64,000 nt of DNA, from the NCBI RefSeq assembly GCF_018919145.1, contig NZ_JAHLQJ010000013.1:1-64000 (forward strand). Reading direction: 5' to 3'. The notes under the pieces are model-generated. The model made no database searches. It had not been told where the DNA came from and worked only from the letters and a program-made list of their open reading frames with translations. The stretch comes from Paenibacillus brevis (GTDB lineage Bacteria; Bacillota; Bacilli; Paenibacillales; Paenibacillaceae). Shown in pieces: positions 43,818-53,235 of this stretch (position 1 is its first letter; each line of letters begins with the position of its first letter). A program made the position numbers and the translations under genes.

Positions 43818-44663
43818 TTACGGCAGAATCAGAATTTCACTGTCCGGATCACAGTTGAGCACGATTGCCTTGAGTCGTGAAACCTCCCAGCGATGGCATT
43901 TCAACTGAATTTGATCCGGCTCCCCATCCTGGGAATCCTGCTTGATGAAATCTGCCTCTCTGTTTAAGTAATTAAATAAAGCTTCCTGAATACGTACACA
44001 GTGATGACTCTCGATTTGAACCTGATTATAGAAGCGGAAACCGCTCAGACATAGCTTGATGGATTCATAGGCCAGCAAATAGGCAGTTACGGAATAAATG
44101 GCCTGCTCAAAGCCGAAATGGAATCCGGCAATGATGAGTACAAGACAGTTAAACAGCATCACAAGACCTTCCGGTGTGATCCATCTTGTGAATGGCAAAT
44201 TGCTGACGGCCTTTTCTGCCGAATCGAGATAGCTCCCGAACCGCAGGGCAAGCCCGATTCCGAATCCCAGAGACAATCCTCCCAATAAAGCTGCCGCCAA
44301 AGGCTCATTCAGCAGAGCCGGAAATGGATGCAGCAGGAAGGTTCCCAGCGAAATAATCAGAACTCCGAAAAAAGTTAACAGGCTAACGGAATTGCCGGAA
44401 TACTTCCGCTGGAGAACGATGAAAGGCAGGTTCAGCAGGAACAGGAACAATCCTAGCCGAAGCTCTGTGCTTAATGCAAAAATAGCGGATAGACCAGTAA
44501 TGCCGCCGACAACGATGCCGTGCGGCATCAGAAATAATTCAAGGCCTATCGCCGCAAGAACGGAACCGAAGATGATGCCGGTAAGCTTCATCCATAAAGG
44601 CTCCGTCTTTCTGTCTTTGTGGCTTCCGTTCAATGGAGCGCTGGTGGTGAGGTGATGCTTCAC
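43818..44663 (-). CDS. YitT-family (DUF161) membrane protein
   Basis: Protein of 281 residues. Five to six membrane helices, with the YitT pattern LFLMPHGIVVGGITGLS near residue 45, and a soluble C-terminal DUF2179-like domain. Two GTG codons are possible starts; the one at 44663 leaves proper spacing to GGGGGAG. Function of the family is not established. Confidence 0.8.
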   Translation of the reverse strand: MKHHLTTSAPLNGSHKDRKTEPLWMKLTGIIFGSVLAAIGLELFLMPHGIVVGGITGLSAIFALSTELRLGLFLFLLNLPFIVLQRKYSGNSVSLLTFFGVLIISLGTFLLHPFPALLNEPLAAALLGGLSLGFGIGLALRFGSYLDSAEKAVSNLPFTRWITPEGLVMLFNCLVLIIAGFHFGFEQAIYSVTAYLLAYESIKLCLSGFRFYNQVQIESHHCVRIQEALFNYLNREADFIKQDSQDGEPDQIQLKCHRWEVSRLKAIVLNCDPDSEILILP

Positions 44664-44805
44664 ACTCACTCCCCCTTTCCCATAGCTAACGTCAGCCCAA
44701 CTTGGCGTGGCTTATTGAATCTCGTCCTGATTCAGAGACGAATCTAGGATACAAAGACACTGGAGAAGAGAATCCGGTCACGAGACGCTGACCTAACGAT
44801 TCCGC

Positions 44806-45297
44806 TTAGCTTCCGGTCAACAGGATGTGTCTGATTTGCTGTTGGTGCAGACGCTCGCCGATAACGACGACCAAGGCACCGGCAGTCAGGAGCAGGTCCG
44901 GACCGGGGTTGATGTGTTTCTTCTGATTTTTTTCGATAACAGCTATGATTGTGGCTCCGGAACGCTGGCGTACGCGCAGCTCACCGATGGTCTTGCCGAT
45001 GGCTTTGTAGTTAGTCTCCAAACGGTACCATTCAATACTGATATCGCCCAATGCAACCTCGATATTCTCCAGAGCCGTTGGCTGATAGGTCACTCCCCCG
45101 ATAATGGCGGATACATAGCGAGCCTCTTCATCATCCAGGCTAATCTTGGAGATACTGTCTTCCAGGTTATCGTTATCGTAATGATATACTTCACGACGTC
45201 CATCATCGTGAATAATAATTGCTAATTTCTCCCCGGAGCGTGTCGGGATCACAAATTTTTTGCCTACGCCAGGCAAATCGGTCTCTTGGTAATTCAT
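44806..45297 (-). CDS. khtT: KhtT-like cation/proton antiporter regulatory subunit
   Basis: Protein of 163 residues with a KhtT-type N-terminal half (MNYQETDLPGVGKKF) and a C-terminal RCK_C/TrkA_C domain (RSGATIIAVIEKN). KhtT binds the membrane antiporter KhtU and gates K+ efflux with cyclic-di-AMP in Bacillus. No antiporter gene is adjacent, so it is an orphan here. GGAGG upstream of the ATG. Confidence 0.85.
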   Translation of the reverse strand: MNYQETDLPGVGKKFVIPTRSGEKLAIIIHDDGRREVYHYDNDNLEDSISKISLDDEEARYVSAIIGGVTYQPTALENIEVALGDISIEWYRLETNYKAIGKTIGELRVRQRSGATIIAVIEKNQKKHINPGPDLLLTAGALVVVIGERLHQQQIRHILLTGS

Positions 45298-45391
45298 TGT
45301 TCAAGCCTCCAGTGTTCTATAATGACAATCCTCTACAATTTGAATCCGATCGACGAGCCGAGCAGCCACTTGCAATTGGGCAAGCAGAACC

Positions 45392-45766
45392 TTACGATGT
45401 TCGATGTAATACAAGGAACATACTCGTGAATTTGATCGGTAATAAAAGAATCCGCTTCTTTAAAAGATAGAAGAACGGACGAAAAGACGCCCGCGGAAAT
45501 AAAGGTATTACAACGGGAACCAATAAAAATAGAAAGGACAGCATAGCCGTTCGATCTATTAGTAGTTTACCCGGTTGCGGAGAATTCAGACGCAGGGCGA
45601 TGCTGTGATGCCGTGTCGTTGAAGCCGAGGTCTCAAAGGTATCCAGATCGGCCTCATGAAATTGAAGAACAGGCGAGGTCGCCGGAACGGACATTAGCAG
45701 TAATACTGCCAATAGCAACAGTATTATGGCTGGTGCAAGCAATTTGTTGAAGATCCGCAATCGCAT
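45392..45766 (-). CDS. Small hypothetical membrane protein
   Basis: 124 residues with two hydrophobic segments (LLAPAIILLLLAVLLLMSV near the N-terminus and MLSFLFLLVPVVIPLF in the second half). The ATG at 45766 follows AAGGGGTGCGGAAG; the frame is open 11 codons further. No family recognised. Separated by 94 bp from khtT on the same strand and divergent from the lia operon. Confidence 0.6.
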   Translation of the reverse strand: MRLRIFNKLLAPAIILLLLAVLLLMSVPATSPVLQFHEADLDTFETSASTTRHHSIALRLNSPQPGKLLIDRTAMLSFLFLLVPVVIPLFPRASFRPFFYLLKKRILLLPIKFTSMFLVLHRTS

Positions 45767-45947
45767 GTTCTTCCGCACCCCTTTACGCCATAGTAGCATA
45801 CCTCAAGGATAGCACAGAATGGGTATTATCTCAAAGATTTCATCCATATTTAGTCGACTTTAGAAACGGGTCTGAATCTATAGAAAAATGCAGCTATCGA
45901 GCCCGGTTCTGTCTTGCGGAGGAAGCGGACCTCGACTTAGGTCTAGG

Positions 45948-45998
45948 TTCAAAAACCGTCCACGGTCCGTTTTGAAGATGCTTGATTCCACCTAGAAT
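45948..45998 (+). promoter_or_regulatory. Candidate lia operon promoter with inverted repeat
   Basis: Inverted repeat TTCAAAAAC (45948-45956) / GTTTTGAA (45969-45976) overlaps a possible -35 (TTTTGA, 45970-45975), followed after 17 bp by TAGAAT (45993-45998). Position suits activation by LiaR; the motif itself is not a match I can verify to a known LiaR box. Another short repeat GACCT-N6-AGGTC lies just upstream. Confidence 0.5.
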
Positions 45999-46040
45999 AA
46001 AGACATAAGGTTGATTCAATGAGAGGCGGTGATTATTAAA

Positions 46041-46337
46041 ATGAGAAACAGAAATTCGAAAGGTCTCGCGATTCTGCTGATTGCTCTTGGAGCACTGATT
46101 TTGCTGGGTAAACTGACTCCCTTCCTGGGCAGCTTGTTCGGATTACTGATTGCAGTGGCGATGGTTGGTCTGGGATACTACGGAATCAAGCAAGGAAATG
46201 CCTTCTTCGGTTGGGTAATCCTGATTATCGGGCTGATCGTTCTGATCTCCAAGTTAGCTTGGTTGATTATACCGGTGCTTGGAATCGGGCTCATCATTTA
46301 CGGAATATCAACTCTGAAAGGAAGACGGAGTTACTGA
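46041..46337 (+). CDS. liaI: LiaI-like membrane protein
   Basis: 98 residues, almost entirely hydrophobic, with three to four membrane segments and a Gly-rich repeat pattern (ALGALILLGKLTPFLG, LIIGLIVLISKL). In Bacillus LiaI anchors the PspA-like LiaH at the membrane during envelope stress. First gene of the operon; GGCGGTGAT before the ATG. Confidence 0.72.
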   Translation: MRNRNSKGLAILLIALGALILLGKLTPFLGSLFGLLIAVAMVGLGYYGIKQGNAFFGWVILIIGLIVLISKLAWLIIPVLGIGLIIYGISTLKGRRSY

Positions 46338-46370
46338 TTATATAACGATAGGCAGGAGGGATAGGTAGTT

Positions 46371-47045
46371 ATGAGTGTATTTCGACGCGTACGGGATATT
46401 ACGGTAGCAAATTTGAATGAACGATTGGAGCAATCACAGGATCCGGTACGGCTTATCGACCAGTTTCTGATCGAGACCCGGCAGGAGATTATGGAAGCCG
46501 AGAAGCTGCATCACCAGTATTCCGGCCATACCAAACAATTAAAGAGTCAAGTTGACCAAGCCAGAGCGATGAGCAGCAAGCGTGAAGAACAGGCGCTGCT
46601 TGCAGTGAAGGCCGGTGAGGATCATCTCGCCAAGCTGGCACTGCAAGAGAAGATGCTGTACGACGAGAAGATCGATCAGTATTCAGGGCTGTATGCACAG
46701 AGCCTAGAATCTTTGCAAGAGCTGGAGAATCAACTGCATGAGCTGAAGACAGAGTATCAGACTGTCTACAGCAAGCGTCAATATTATTATGCCAGAATGG
46801 AGACGCTGCGATTACAGCAACGAATGAATCAGCGGATGAATGGATACGGGGCGCAGGATGTGCCGAAAATGTTCCATCGTCTTGAAGATCAAGTGTCGGG
46901 CATGGAGTGGGAGGCCCGCAGCTTGCGCGATCTGCGCAAGGCAGGCCAGGATATTGCCAGCCAGGTCGGATCTACGATTCAATCCACACTGGATGAGGAG
47001 CTCTCCCGCTTGAAGCAGAAGCTGAACAAAGCCGGAGAGGAGTAG
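46371..47045 (+). CDS. PspA/IM30 (LiaH-like) phage-shock protein
   Basis: 224 residues, mostly coiled coil, with the family start MSVFRRVRDITVANLNERLEQSQDPVRLIDQF read in two parts and the typical long helix pair. ESCRT-III-type membrane remodelling protein that protects the envelope under stress. AGGAGGG site. It is the first of two PspA homologues in the operon, separated by a PspC gene. Confidence 0.92.
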   Translation: MSVFRRVRDITVANLNERLEQSQDPVRLIDQFLIETRQEIMEAEKLHHQYSGHTKQLKSQVDQARAMSSKREEQALLAVKAGEDHLAKLALQEKMLYDEKIDQYSGLYAQSLESLQELENQLHELKTEYQTVYSKRQYYYARMETLRLQQRMNQRMNGYGAQDVPKMFHRLEDQVSGMEWEARSLRDLRKAGQDIASQVGSTIQSTLDEELSRLKQKLNKAGEE

Positions 47046-47051
47046 TAATCG

Positions 47052-47582
47052 ATGAATAGACTATATCGTTCTAGACGTGATAAATGGTTGACAGGCCTGA
47101 TCGGCGGCTTGGCTGAATATTTCGGGATCAGCTCGACGATTCTACGGATTCTGATTATCATCTGCGTTCCGATTACAAGCGGAGCCGCTATACTGATCTA
47201 TCTGATCGCATCGCTGGTCATCTCCAAGGAGCCTTATCAGCCGTATGATCCTTACTATAATAGCACTGGCGGTTGGAATGGTGGCGGCTACGGCGGAGGC
47301 TATGGCGGCAACCCAGGCGGTCCGGGAGGCCCGGGCTTTGGCGGTAATCCAGGAGGCCCCGGCGGTCCTGGCTATGGATATGGCGGACCTCGCCCTCCAC
47401 AGCCCCCTTATCAAGGAGCGAATCAACGAAATTCCTTTAACGGAAATACAGGTGCCGGATTTGGCGGACCCCCTTCCTCCAATCTGGACTCCATGATGGA
47501 AGATATCGAGAAGAAAGCCATGGAGAAGGAACTTGAAGATCTACGCAAAAAATTGAGCAAATACGAGAAGGGAGAAGTGTAA
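47052..47582 (+). CDS. PspC-domain protein with Gly/Pro-rich tail
   Basis: 176 residues. The PspC domain covers about 1-60 (LYRSRRDKWLTGLIGGLAEY, then a membrane helix IIICVPITSGAAILIYLIA). A Gly/Pro/Tyr-rich low-complexity region (about 70-125) made of repeated GGPGGPG-type units follows, then a short charged C-terminal helix (MEDIEKKAMEKELEDLRKKL). Inner-membrane adaptor of the Psp response; the tail could bind the neighbouring PspA proteins. Confidence 0.88.
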   Translation: MNRLYRSRRDKWLTGLIGGLAEYFGISSTILRILIIICVPITSGAAILIYLIASLVISKEPYQPYDPYYNSTGGWNGGGYGGGYGGNPGGPGGPGFGGNPGGPGGPGYGYGGPRPPQPPYQGANQRNSFNGNTGAGFGGPPSSNLDSMMEDIEKKAMEKELEDLRKKLSKYEKGEV

Positions 47583-47585
47583 ATA

Positions 47586-48287
47586 ATGGGAGTATTTAAG
47601 AGAATTAAGGATATCACTAAAGCGTCGGTTAATGAGATGTTGGATAAGGTAGAGGACCCAATCGTCATGCTGAATCAATATCTTCGCGATATGGAAGCGG
47701 AAATTCGCGATGCGGAGGTAACTGTAGCGAAGCAAATGGCGAATGAACGCAGAATGAAGCAGCGTCTGGATGAGGCAATCCGCATCTCCGCTCAACGTGA
47801 GGCGCAAGCTGAAGTTGCGCTCCGCAATGGTCAGGAGGAAGTAGCCCGCAAGCTGCTGGAAGAGAAGATTCATTATGATCAAAAGCAAACCGAATTCAGC
47901 AATCTGCATGCAGAGTCTGAGACACAGGCTCATGAATTGAAGCAGCAGCTTCATGAAATGAAGGATGAATTCTACAAGCTGCGCAACAAACGGAACGAGC
48001 TGGTAAACCGTGCGCAAATGGCGAAGGCCAGAAAGCAAATGTCTCAGGTCAGCTCGCTGCACACGATCGAGAGCGGCAACGCATCCCTCGGCTTCCACCG
48101 GATGGAAGAGAAGATCATGCAGTTGGAAGCAGAAGCGGAAGTTGCTGGAGTAGTGTATCGCGGAACCACATCTTCTTCCTACACCAGCCCTGCTGATGCA
48201 GAGAAGCAGCTTAAAGTAGACGTTCAGCTGGAAGCTTTGAAGGCTAAGCTGGCCCCAACTGATAAGAAGGAACAAAGCGCAGAATAA
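47586..48287 (+). CDS. Second PspA/IM30 protein
   Basis: 233 residues, coiled coil, with the canonical start [20 protein letters not shown] and the conserved [16 protein letters not shown]. It is diverged from the first PspA of the operon and follows the PspC stop by 3 bp. Possibly a second polymerising subunit with a distinct role. Confidence 0.92.
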   Translation: MGVFKRIKDITKASVNEMLDKVEDPIVMLNQYLRDMEAEIRDAEVTVAKQMANERRMKQRLDEAIRISAQREAQAEVALRNGQEEVARKLLEEKIHYDQKQTEFSNLHAESETQAHELKQQLHEMKDEFYKLRNKRNELVNRAQMAKARKQMSQVSSLHTIESGNASLGFHRMEEKIMQLEAEAEVAGVVYRGTTSSSYTSPADAEKQLKVDVQLEALKAKLAPTDKKEQSAE

Positions 48288-48398
48288 CAGCTACACAGTC
48301 TGATAGACATTGTGGTATGCTAACATTTGGTGAAGCCATGCGGTATGATCCCATACTGTGATGGCTTCTCCGACTTATACAACATCGGGAGGTGCGGC

Positions 48399-49049
48399 AT
48401 GGACAGACGGAAAAGGTTCTTGGCTATAGGGCTGATCGGCCTCGGCGTCGTGATGATTTTTGGCCAATGGCTTAATTTCATGACCCTTGTCGCCCTCTTT
48501 TTATTGGGATACGGAATCTTTAAGGTTCGACAAGGCGAGGACGTCAAGACGGGATACATCCTGATGGCCATCGGGGGCATATTTATTCTCCTGGACCACT
48601 TCATCCTGGTCATTGCGATTCTCATGATATCGCTTGGATTGTATTACGCTAAGATTCGTAAAAATCAGCCGTTGGGCAATATGGTTCAGAAGCAGAGCAT
48701 AACGACAAGCTTGAGATGGGACCTGGATCCTTGGACACTGCGAAATACTTGCATGTGGCATATCCTCGGAGAGATTGATATCGATCTGTCACTGGCAATC
48801 ATGGAGGGGAAAGATAACCTGCTTATGTTCCAGGGGATTGTCGGGGATATTGATTTATCGGTATTTGATGATTACGGGGTTGAGATTGAAGCATTTGTGT
48901 TGTTTGGCCAAGTTGAGCTGGGGCAAGAACGGGATACGGGAATTATGAACCGCGTGTATTGGAAATCCCCGGATTATGAATTACGCGAACAGAAAGTGAA
49001 GATTATGCTCTCTTATTTAGTAGGAGACATTGATATAAAATTATCTTAA
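48399..49049 (+). CDS. liaF: LiaF-like negative regulator
   Basis: 216 residues. N-terminal half with three to four membrane helices, C-terminal soluble beta domain (LGEIDIDLSLAIMEGKDNLL, GIVGDIDLSVFDDYG) typical of LiaF/VraT proteins. It keeps the LiaS kinase silent without envelope damage. The ATG at 48399 has GGGAGGTG upstream; the longer open frame is unlikely to be used. Confidence 0.87.
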   Translation: MDRRKRFLAIGLIGLGVVMIFGQWLNFMTLVALFLLGYGIFKVRQGEDVKTGYILMAIGGIFILLDHFILVIAILMISLGLYYAKIRKNQPLGNMVQKQSITTSLRWDLDPWTLRNTCMWHILGEIDIDLSLAIMEGKDNLLMFQGIVGDIDLSVFDDYGVEIEAFVLFGQVELGQERDTGIMNRVYWKSPDYELREQKVKIMLSYLVGDIDIKLS

Positions 49050-49069
49050 GACAGGAGGTTCACTCACGC

Positions 49070-50161
49070 ATGAATAACAGAAAGCCGCGAAACATGGTTT
49101 CAAGGAGTATGCGGGAGGGAATTCTCCTGTGCTTTTTTTTGCTGGCGGTTATCGTCTATGTGTTGTATACATACGGATATTTCCAAACGATAAGTGATTG
49201 GAAAAACGGGATCAAGACAGGCTTGACCCTGTTAACTTTGCTGGTCAGCATCGGGGCAGCCTACGGATTCTTGCAGGGTTATCGCCAGAAGCGGAGAATT
49301 GATCTGTTAAGGAATGCGCTGGTGCAGTGGGAGAAGGGCAATCAGACAGGAACGGTGCCCCAGTTGGGTGACGACGAGATCGGCGGCTTGTCCGAGCAGT
49401 TGGAGCGCATCGGCAAGCGATGGGAGGAGCAGGTCAGCTCGCTGCAGCGTCTGTCCACACATAATGCCCAGTTGGCTGAACAGGCCCGGGTATCCGCTAT
49501 CGTGGAAGAGAGGCAGCGGCTGGCGCGTGAATTGCATGATGCGGTGTCCCAGCAGCTATTTGCTATTTCGATGACGGCGACTGCTGTGGGAAGAACGCTG
49601 GAGAAGGATTTTGACAAGGCTCAGCGTCAGGTGGAGCTGATCGAGGAGATGGCTTCGGTCGCACAGTCAGAGATGCGCGCGCTGCTCTTGCATTTGCGTC
49701 CGGTGTATCTGGAGGGCAAGGAGCTCTCGCAAGGGCTTGGCGAGTTGGTTAGAGAGCTGAAGACGAAGGTTCCGATGGAACTGACCCTGGAAATGGATGA
49801 AGATCTGAATCTGGGTAAAGGAATTGAGAATCATCTATTCCGGATCATCCAGGAAGCCATGTCCAATACGCTCAGGCATGCCAAGGCGGACAAGATGGAC
49901 ATTCGGATTCACCGCAAGGGTGACACGATCAAGGTTACTCTGCGGGATAACGGAATCGGCTTCGAGCTGGATGAGAAGAAGCAGACCTCATACGGGCTAT
50001 CCACAATGCAGGAGCGGGTCCGTGAGATCGGCGGCTCCATTCAGTTTATTACGGCTCCCGGCAAAGGGACACGAATCGAAATTACGGTACCTATATTAAA
50101 AGAAGAGATCGGAGGGGAAGAGCTTCATGGAGACGGACACGGAACTGGAGAAGATCATTAA
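49070..50161 (+). CDS. liaS: LiaS-like sensor histidine kinase
   Basis: 363 residues. Two N-terminal membrane helices (about 18-38 and 50-70) with a very short extracellular loop, the intramembrane-sensing type. HAMP-like linker, HisKA_3 motif with His156 ([17 protein letters not shown]) and ATPase motifs NTLRHAKA and DNGIGFELD. Overlaps liaR by 35 bp. Confidence 0.92.
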   Translation: MNNRKPRNMVSRSMREGILLCFFLLAVIVYVLYTYGYFQTISDWKNGIKTGLTLLTLLVSIGAAYGFLQGYRQKRRIDLLRNALVQWEKGNQTGTVPQLGDDEIGGLSEQLERIGKRWEEQVSSLQRLSTHNAQLAEQARVSAIVEERQRLARELHDAVSQQLFAISMTATAVGRTLEKDFDKAQRQVELIEEMASVAQSEMRALLLHLRPVYLEGKELSQGLGELVRELKTKVPMELTLEMDEDLNLGKGIENHLFRIIQEAMSNTLRHAKADKMDIRIHRKGDTIKVTLRDNGIGFELDEKKQTSYGLSTMQERVREIGGSIQFITAPGKGTRIEITVPILKEEIGGEELHGDGHGTGEDH

Positions 50162-50789
50162 GGTGCTTCTGGTGGACGATCATGAGATGGTTCGCATCGG
50201 TCTGGCCGCTGTGCTGGGAACCGAGGACGGGATCGAAGTGGTCGGAGAGGCCAGCAGCGGAGAAGAAGGAATCCGGCTGGCACAGGAGTATAAGCCGGAT
50301 GTTGTCTTGATGGACCTTGTGATGGATGGCATGGATGGCATTGAGACGACACGGCAGCTTTTGGCGCTGTATCCCGAATGCAAAGTGATTGTACTTACCA
50401 GTTACCTGGATGATGAGAAGATGTATCCGGTTATTGAGGCGGGCGCTTTCAGTTATTTGCTAAAGACGTCCAGAGCTTCTGAAATTGCGGATGCGATCCG
50501 GGCCGCCGTTCGCGGACAGTCTGTGCTCGAGTCTCAAGTGGCCTCGAAAATGATGAACCGTCTGCGCCAGCCTAAGGCGGAGACGCCTGCCCACGAGGAA
50601 TTGACCGAGCGGGAGATGGATGTGCTGAGATTACTGGCACAAGGGAAGTCCAATCAGGATATCGCGGACGAGTTGATCATCGGGATCAAGACCGTAAAAT
50701 TCCACGTAACGAATATTTTAGCCAAGCTTGGAGTGGATGACCGCACCCAGGCAGCCATTTATGCATACAAGAATGGATTAGCAGAATAG
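50127..50789 (+). CDS. liaR: LiaR-like NarL-family response regulator
   Basis: 220 residues. Receiver domain with phosphoacceptor Asp63 ([13 protein letters not shown]) and C-terminal LuxR-type helix-turn-helix ([25 protein letters not shown] in two parts). Activates the lia operon after phosphorylation by LiaS. GAGGGGAAG site lies inside liaS. Confidence 0.92.
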   Translation: METDTELEKIIKVLLVDDHEMVRIGLAAVLGTEDGIEVVGEASSGEEGIRLAQEYKPDVVLMDLVMDGMDGIETTRQLLALYPECKVIVLTSYLDDEKMYPVIEAGAFSYLLKTSRASEIADAIRAAVRGQSVLESQVASKMMNRLRQPKAETPAHEELTEREMDVLRLLAQGKSNQDIADELIIGIKTVKFHVTNILAKLGVDDRTQAAIYAYKNGLAE

Positions 50790-50799
50790 AAAGCCGCAA

Positions 50800-50848
50800 A
50801 TAGCCGTCACATTTAACCTGGGGTTAGATATTGGCGGTTATTTATTTT
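50800..50848 (+). terminator. Terminator of the lia operon
   Basis: 10-bp stem (50800-50809 with 50832-50841, two G-T pairs) followed by TTATTTT. Confidence 0.7.
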
Positions 50849-50924
50849 GCCGAAAAAAGAAGCCCACTGTATATGGAAAATGTGGATGGTTATTCTGTAG
50901 CTATGATAGATTATACTTATAATC

Positions 50925-50959
50925 AAAGCGCCCGTATCATAAGGAATCCGGACGCTTTT
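50925..50959. terminator. Second hairpin between lia operon and integrase
   Basis: AAAGCGCCCG (50925-50934) pairs with CGGACGCTTT (50949-50958, one mismatch), then T. It may serve the convergent integrase gene. The prophage/chromosome junction must lie near here, between 50848 and 50994. Confidence 0.6.
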
Positions 50960-50994
50960 GGGTGCTGATATACTTAAAAAATCACAAAAAAAAA

Positions 50995-52218
50995 TCACGT
51001 TTCTTGCAAAACGGGGATTCCAAGTATATCTGAATAATGAGTAGTTATTTTATTATTTGCGTTCTCCTTCATCTTCTCAGTAACATGAGTATAAATTTTC
51101 AGAGTGGTTTTCGCATCTGTATGCCCGACTCGTTGCATTATAGTTTTTAGGTCAACTCCTGCCTCGGTCAGTAAACTTATATGCGTATGTCGGAAGATAT
51201 GGGGAGATGCTTTTTTTGTTATTTCGGTCTTCTTTAGAATCTGTTTCATGAAACGGTAGATATCAATCGGAAGTAGAGGGTACCCATTGTCCCTCGTGAA
51301 TACAAATTTTTCATCGTGGAAGTTTTCATAAAAATTACGGTAGGCCATGTTTAATTTTTGTTGCTCCCTTTGATGAAGCTTTAATAAATCCATAACGGCG
51401 GGGTCAATATCAACAGTTCGAATAGACCCATCATTTTTGGGTGGTGTCAATTCGTAGTTCGCAATGTTATTTTTCTCACAGTAAATAGTTTTTGTAATTC
51501 TGATCTTATTTTCATCAAAATTAATGTTGTGCCATTTTAATGAGCATAGCTCTCCTGATCTCATTCCAGAAAAAGTAAGCAAATAAAAAATGGCCGTTTT
51601 TTGCAGCTTTTTTAAGTGTACTGTAACTGCAAGAAATTCGCTAAGTTCTTGCCTCTTGAAATACTTTTCTTCGATTGGATCGTTTTCTATCTCTTCTACA
51701 GTAAGCACCTTCGTCGGAATCTCCGCTCCATAACACGGATTATCTTTCCTCAACTTTTCTTTGATTGCATGTCTATATACCATGTTTGCCACGCTATTTA
51801 CACTAAGTAATTGACTTCTCGAATAACCTTGATTATCTAGATCATTTAGAATATCCTGATGATCTTTGTGGGTTATCTTGTCTATTTGTTTGCCTGCAAT
51901 AATATAACGATATAAGACTTGAAGTGTCCCTTCACGAAGTTTGATTGTCTTCTTTTTCACTCCTCGTTTGGCATATACTCTCATCCAATCTTTAGAGACT
52001 GTTTCGAAAGTTTGCTTTTTGACTTTCTTATAATCGATTCCATGTTGTACTAATGTATCGACAACAGATTTTGCTCGGCCATATGCTTCCTTTTTTGTAT
52101 CACCACGACGGGGGATTTGTCTTCGCTTTCCAGTCAACGGATCCGGAGGACCTTCAAGAGTACATATCCACTTATACCCCTGCTTATTTTTAGCAGGAGT
52201 TTTTGTATAACTGGCCAC
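50995..52218 (-). CDS. int: Tyrosine-type site-specific integrase
   Basis: 407 residues: N-terminal arm-binding domain (WICTLEGPPDPLTGKRRQ), core-binding SAM-like domain and C-terminal catalytic domain with Arg in SGMRSGEL, HIFRHTH and the late GHTDAKTTLKIYTHV with the nucleophilic Tyr. GTG start with AAGGAGG 7 bp upstream. It inserts and excises the element. The 3' end faces the chromosome junction. Confidence 0.94.
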   Translation of the reverse strand: MASYTKTPAKNKQGYKWICTLEGPPDPLTGKRRQIPRRGDTKKEAYGRAKSVVDTLVQHGIDYKKVKKQTFETVSKDWMRVYAKRGVKKKTIKLREGTLQVLYRYIIAGKQIDKITHKDHQDILNDLDNQGYSRSQLLSVNSVANMVYRHAIKEKLRKDNPCYGAEIPTKVLTVEEIENDPIEEKYFKRQELSEFLAVTVHLKKLQKTAIFYLLTFSGMRSGELCSLKWHNINFDENKIRITKTIYCEKNNIANYELTPPKNDGSIRTVDIDPAVMDLLKLHQREQQKLNMAYRNFYENFHDEKFVFTRDNGYPLLPIDIYRFMKQILKKTEITKKASPHIFRHTHISLLTEAGVDLKTIMQRVGHTDAKTTLKIYTHVTEKMKENANNKITTHYSDILGIPVLQET

Positions 52219-52230
52219 AGGTAAACCTCC

Positions 52231-52551
52231 TTACCACATCAACTTCATAACTTCTTCAACGTCATCCATCTCAATCCAAAGCTGCTCCGGATCCAGTCCA
52301 TGCCGCTCCGCAATCGCCGGCATATTGATTCCGATCTCACCAGGCTCACGTTCTCTTCGGACAAGATCAGAAATGAGCACAGAGGCAGATGTCAGTTCCG
52401 GAAGCTCGTACGGGTCTAGCGGCTCGAAAGGCCCAGCAACAGGGATGTAGAGCGTCTGTGACCAATCGAATCCACCCCGATCAGCTTGTACAACCAACTT
52501 CATAGGTTTAACAGAATCAGAATAATAATCACACAAGGCCTTTATCTGCAT
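52231..52551 (-). CDS. Hypothetical protein between integrase and ImmA
   Basis: 106 residues, acidic, no membrane segment or known motif recognised. The ATG at 52551 follows AAAGGGG and overlaps the end of the ImmA gene by 23 bp, so the two are translationally coupled. A TTG at 52572 is the alternative start. Confidence 0.65.
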   Translation of the reverse strand: MQIKALCDYYSDSVKPMKLVVQADRGGFDWSQTLYIPVAGPFEPLDPYELPELTSASVLISDLVRREREPGEIGINMPAIAERHGLDPEQLWIEMDDVEEVMKLMW

Positions 52552-53158
52552 ATCCAGGCAACCCCTTTGCAAGTAATTGACGGTCTAATTGTTTGAGGAT
52601 CCTCATTGTTTCTCGTGACCAAGTTGGTTCAAAGTGATGCATTTTATTTTCATGCTCCTTTGAGATTTGGTTCCACATGTTCTGCAACACCCGGCGTTGT
52701 AACTGATCCAGTCGCCTCTCCGCGAAGGCTGCAGGGACGCTAAAGGTTTCGACCAGGATAGAGACTGCCACGCTATGACGATCAGGGAGTTCTAACCCTT
52801 GAATCATCGAGAAAGGCATTGCAGCGTATAGAACGAAGTGTTCCGCCTCGGCTTCCTGCATCTGCGTAAACTGTTCGGGCAACGTTATCTGATTTCCAGC
52901 ATGCCGCAGCAGGTGGCATAGCTCATGCAGAAACTCCATGCGCTGTTGATCTGGAGGGAGACGCTCGTCCAGAAACATGCTGTACATGCCTCCGGCAGCT
53001 TCCATAGCTCTGCTGGTCACCGGCCTATAGTGCAGCCAGACATTGAGGCGCTGGGATATTTCTTCGACGGTAATTTGATGAGGATAAGTGATTCCGGCAG
53101 CTTCATAGGTTGATTCCAGAAACTCTTCCAAGATTGTCATTTGATAATGAATAAACAT
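52529..53158 (-). CDS. ImmA/IrrE-family metallopeptidase
   Basis: 209 residues with the zinc motif HELCH (His78, Glu79, His82) in an ImmA/IrrE (DUF955) fold. In ICEBs1 and phages such peptidases cleave the element's repressor to induce excision. Likely partner: the repressor encoded at 54995. The ATG at 53158 has GGAGG 5 bp upstream. Confidence 0.9.
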   Translation of the reverse strand: MFIHYQMTILEEFLESTYEAAGITYPHQITVEEISQRLNVWLHYRPVTSRAMEAAGGMYSMFLDERLPPDQQRMEFLHELCHLLRHAGNQITLPEQFTQMQEAEAEHFVLYAAMPFSMIQGLELPDRHSVAVSILVETFSVPAAFAERRLDQLQRRVLQNMWNQISKEHENKMHHFEPTWSRETMRILKQLDRQLLAKGLPGYADKGLV

Positions 53159-53235
53159 GATGGCCTCCATGACGGGAATATACGTTCGGTTTTATGGTGA
53201 AAAGAAAAGCCGTTTCCGGCTAATGAAATTTTAAG

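Noticed and set aside
47142-47496. Several Ala/Gly/Arg-rich ORFs opposite or shifted against the PspC gene
   Set aside because: Produced by the GGPGGPG-type low-complexity repeat of the PspC tail.
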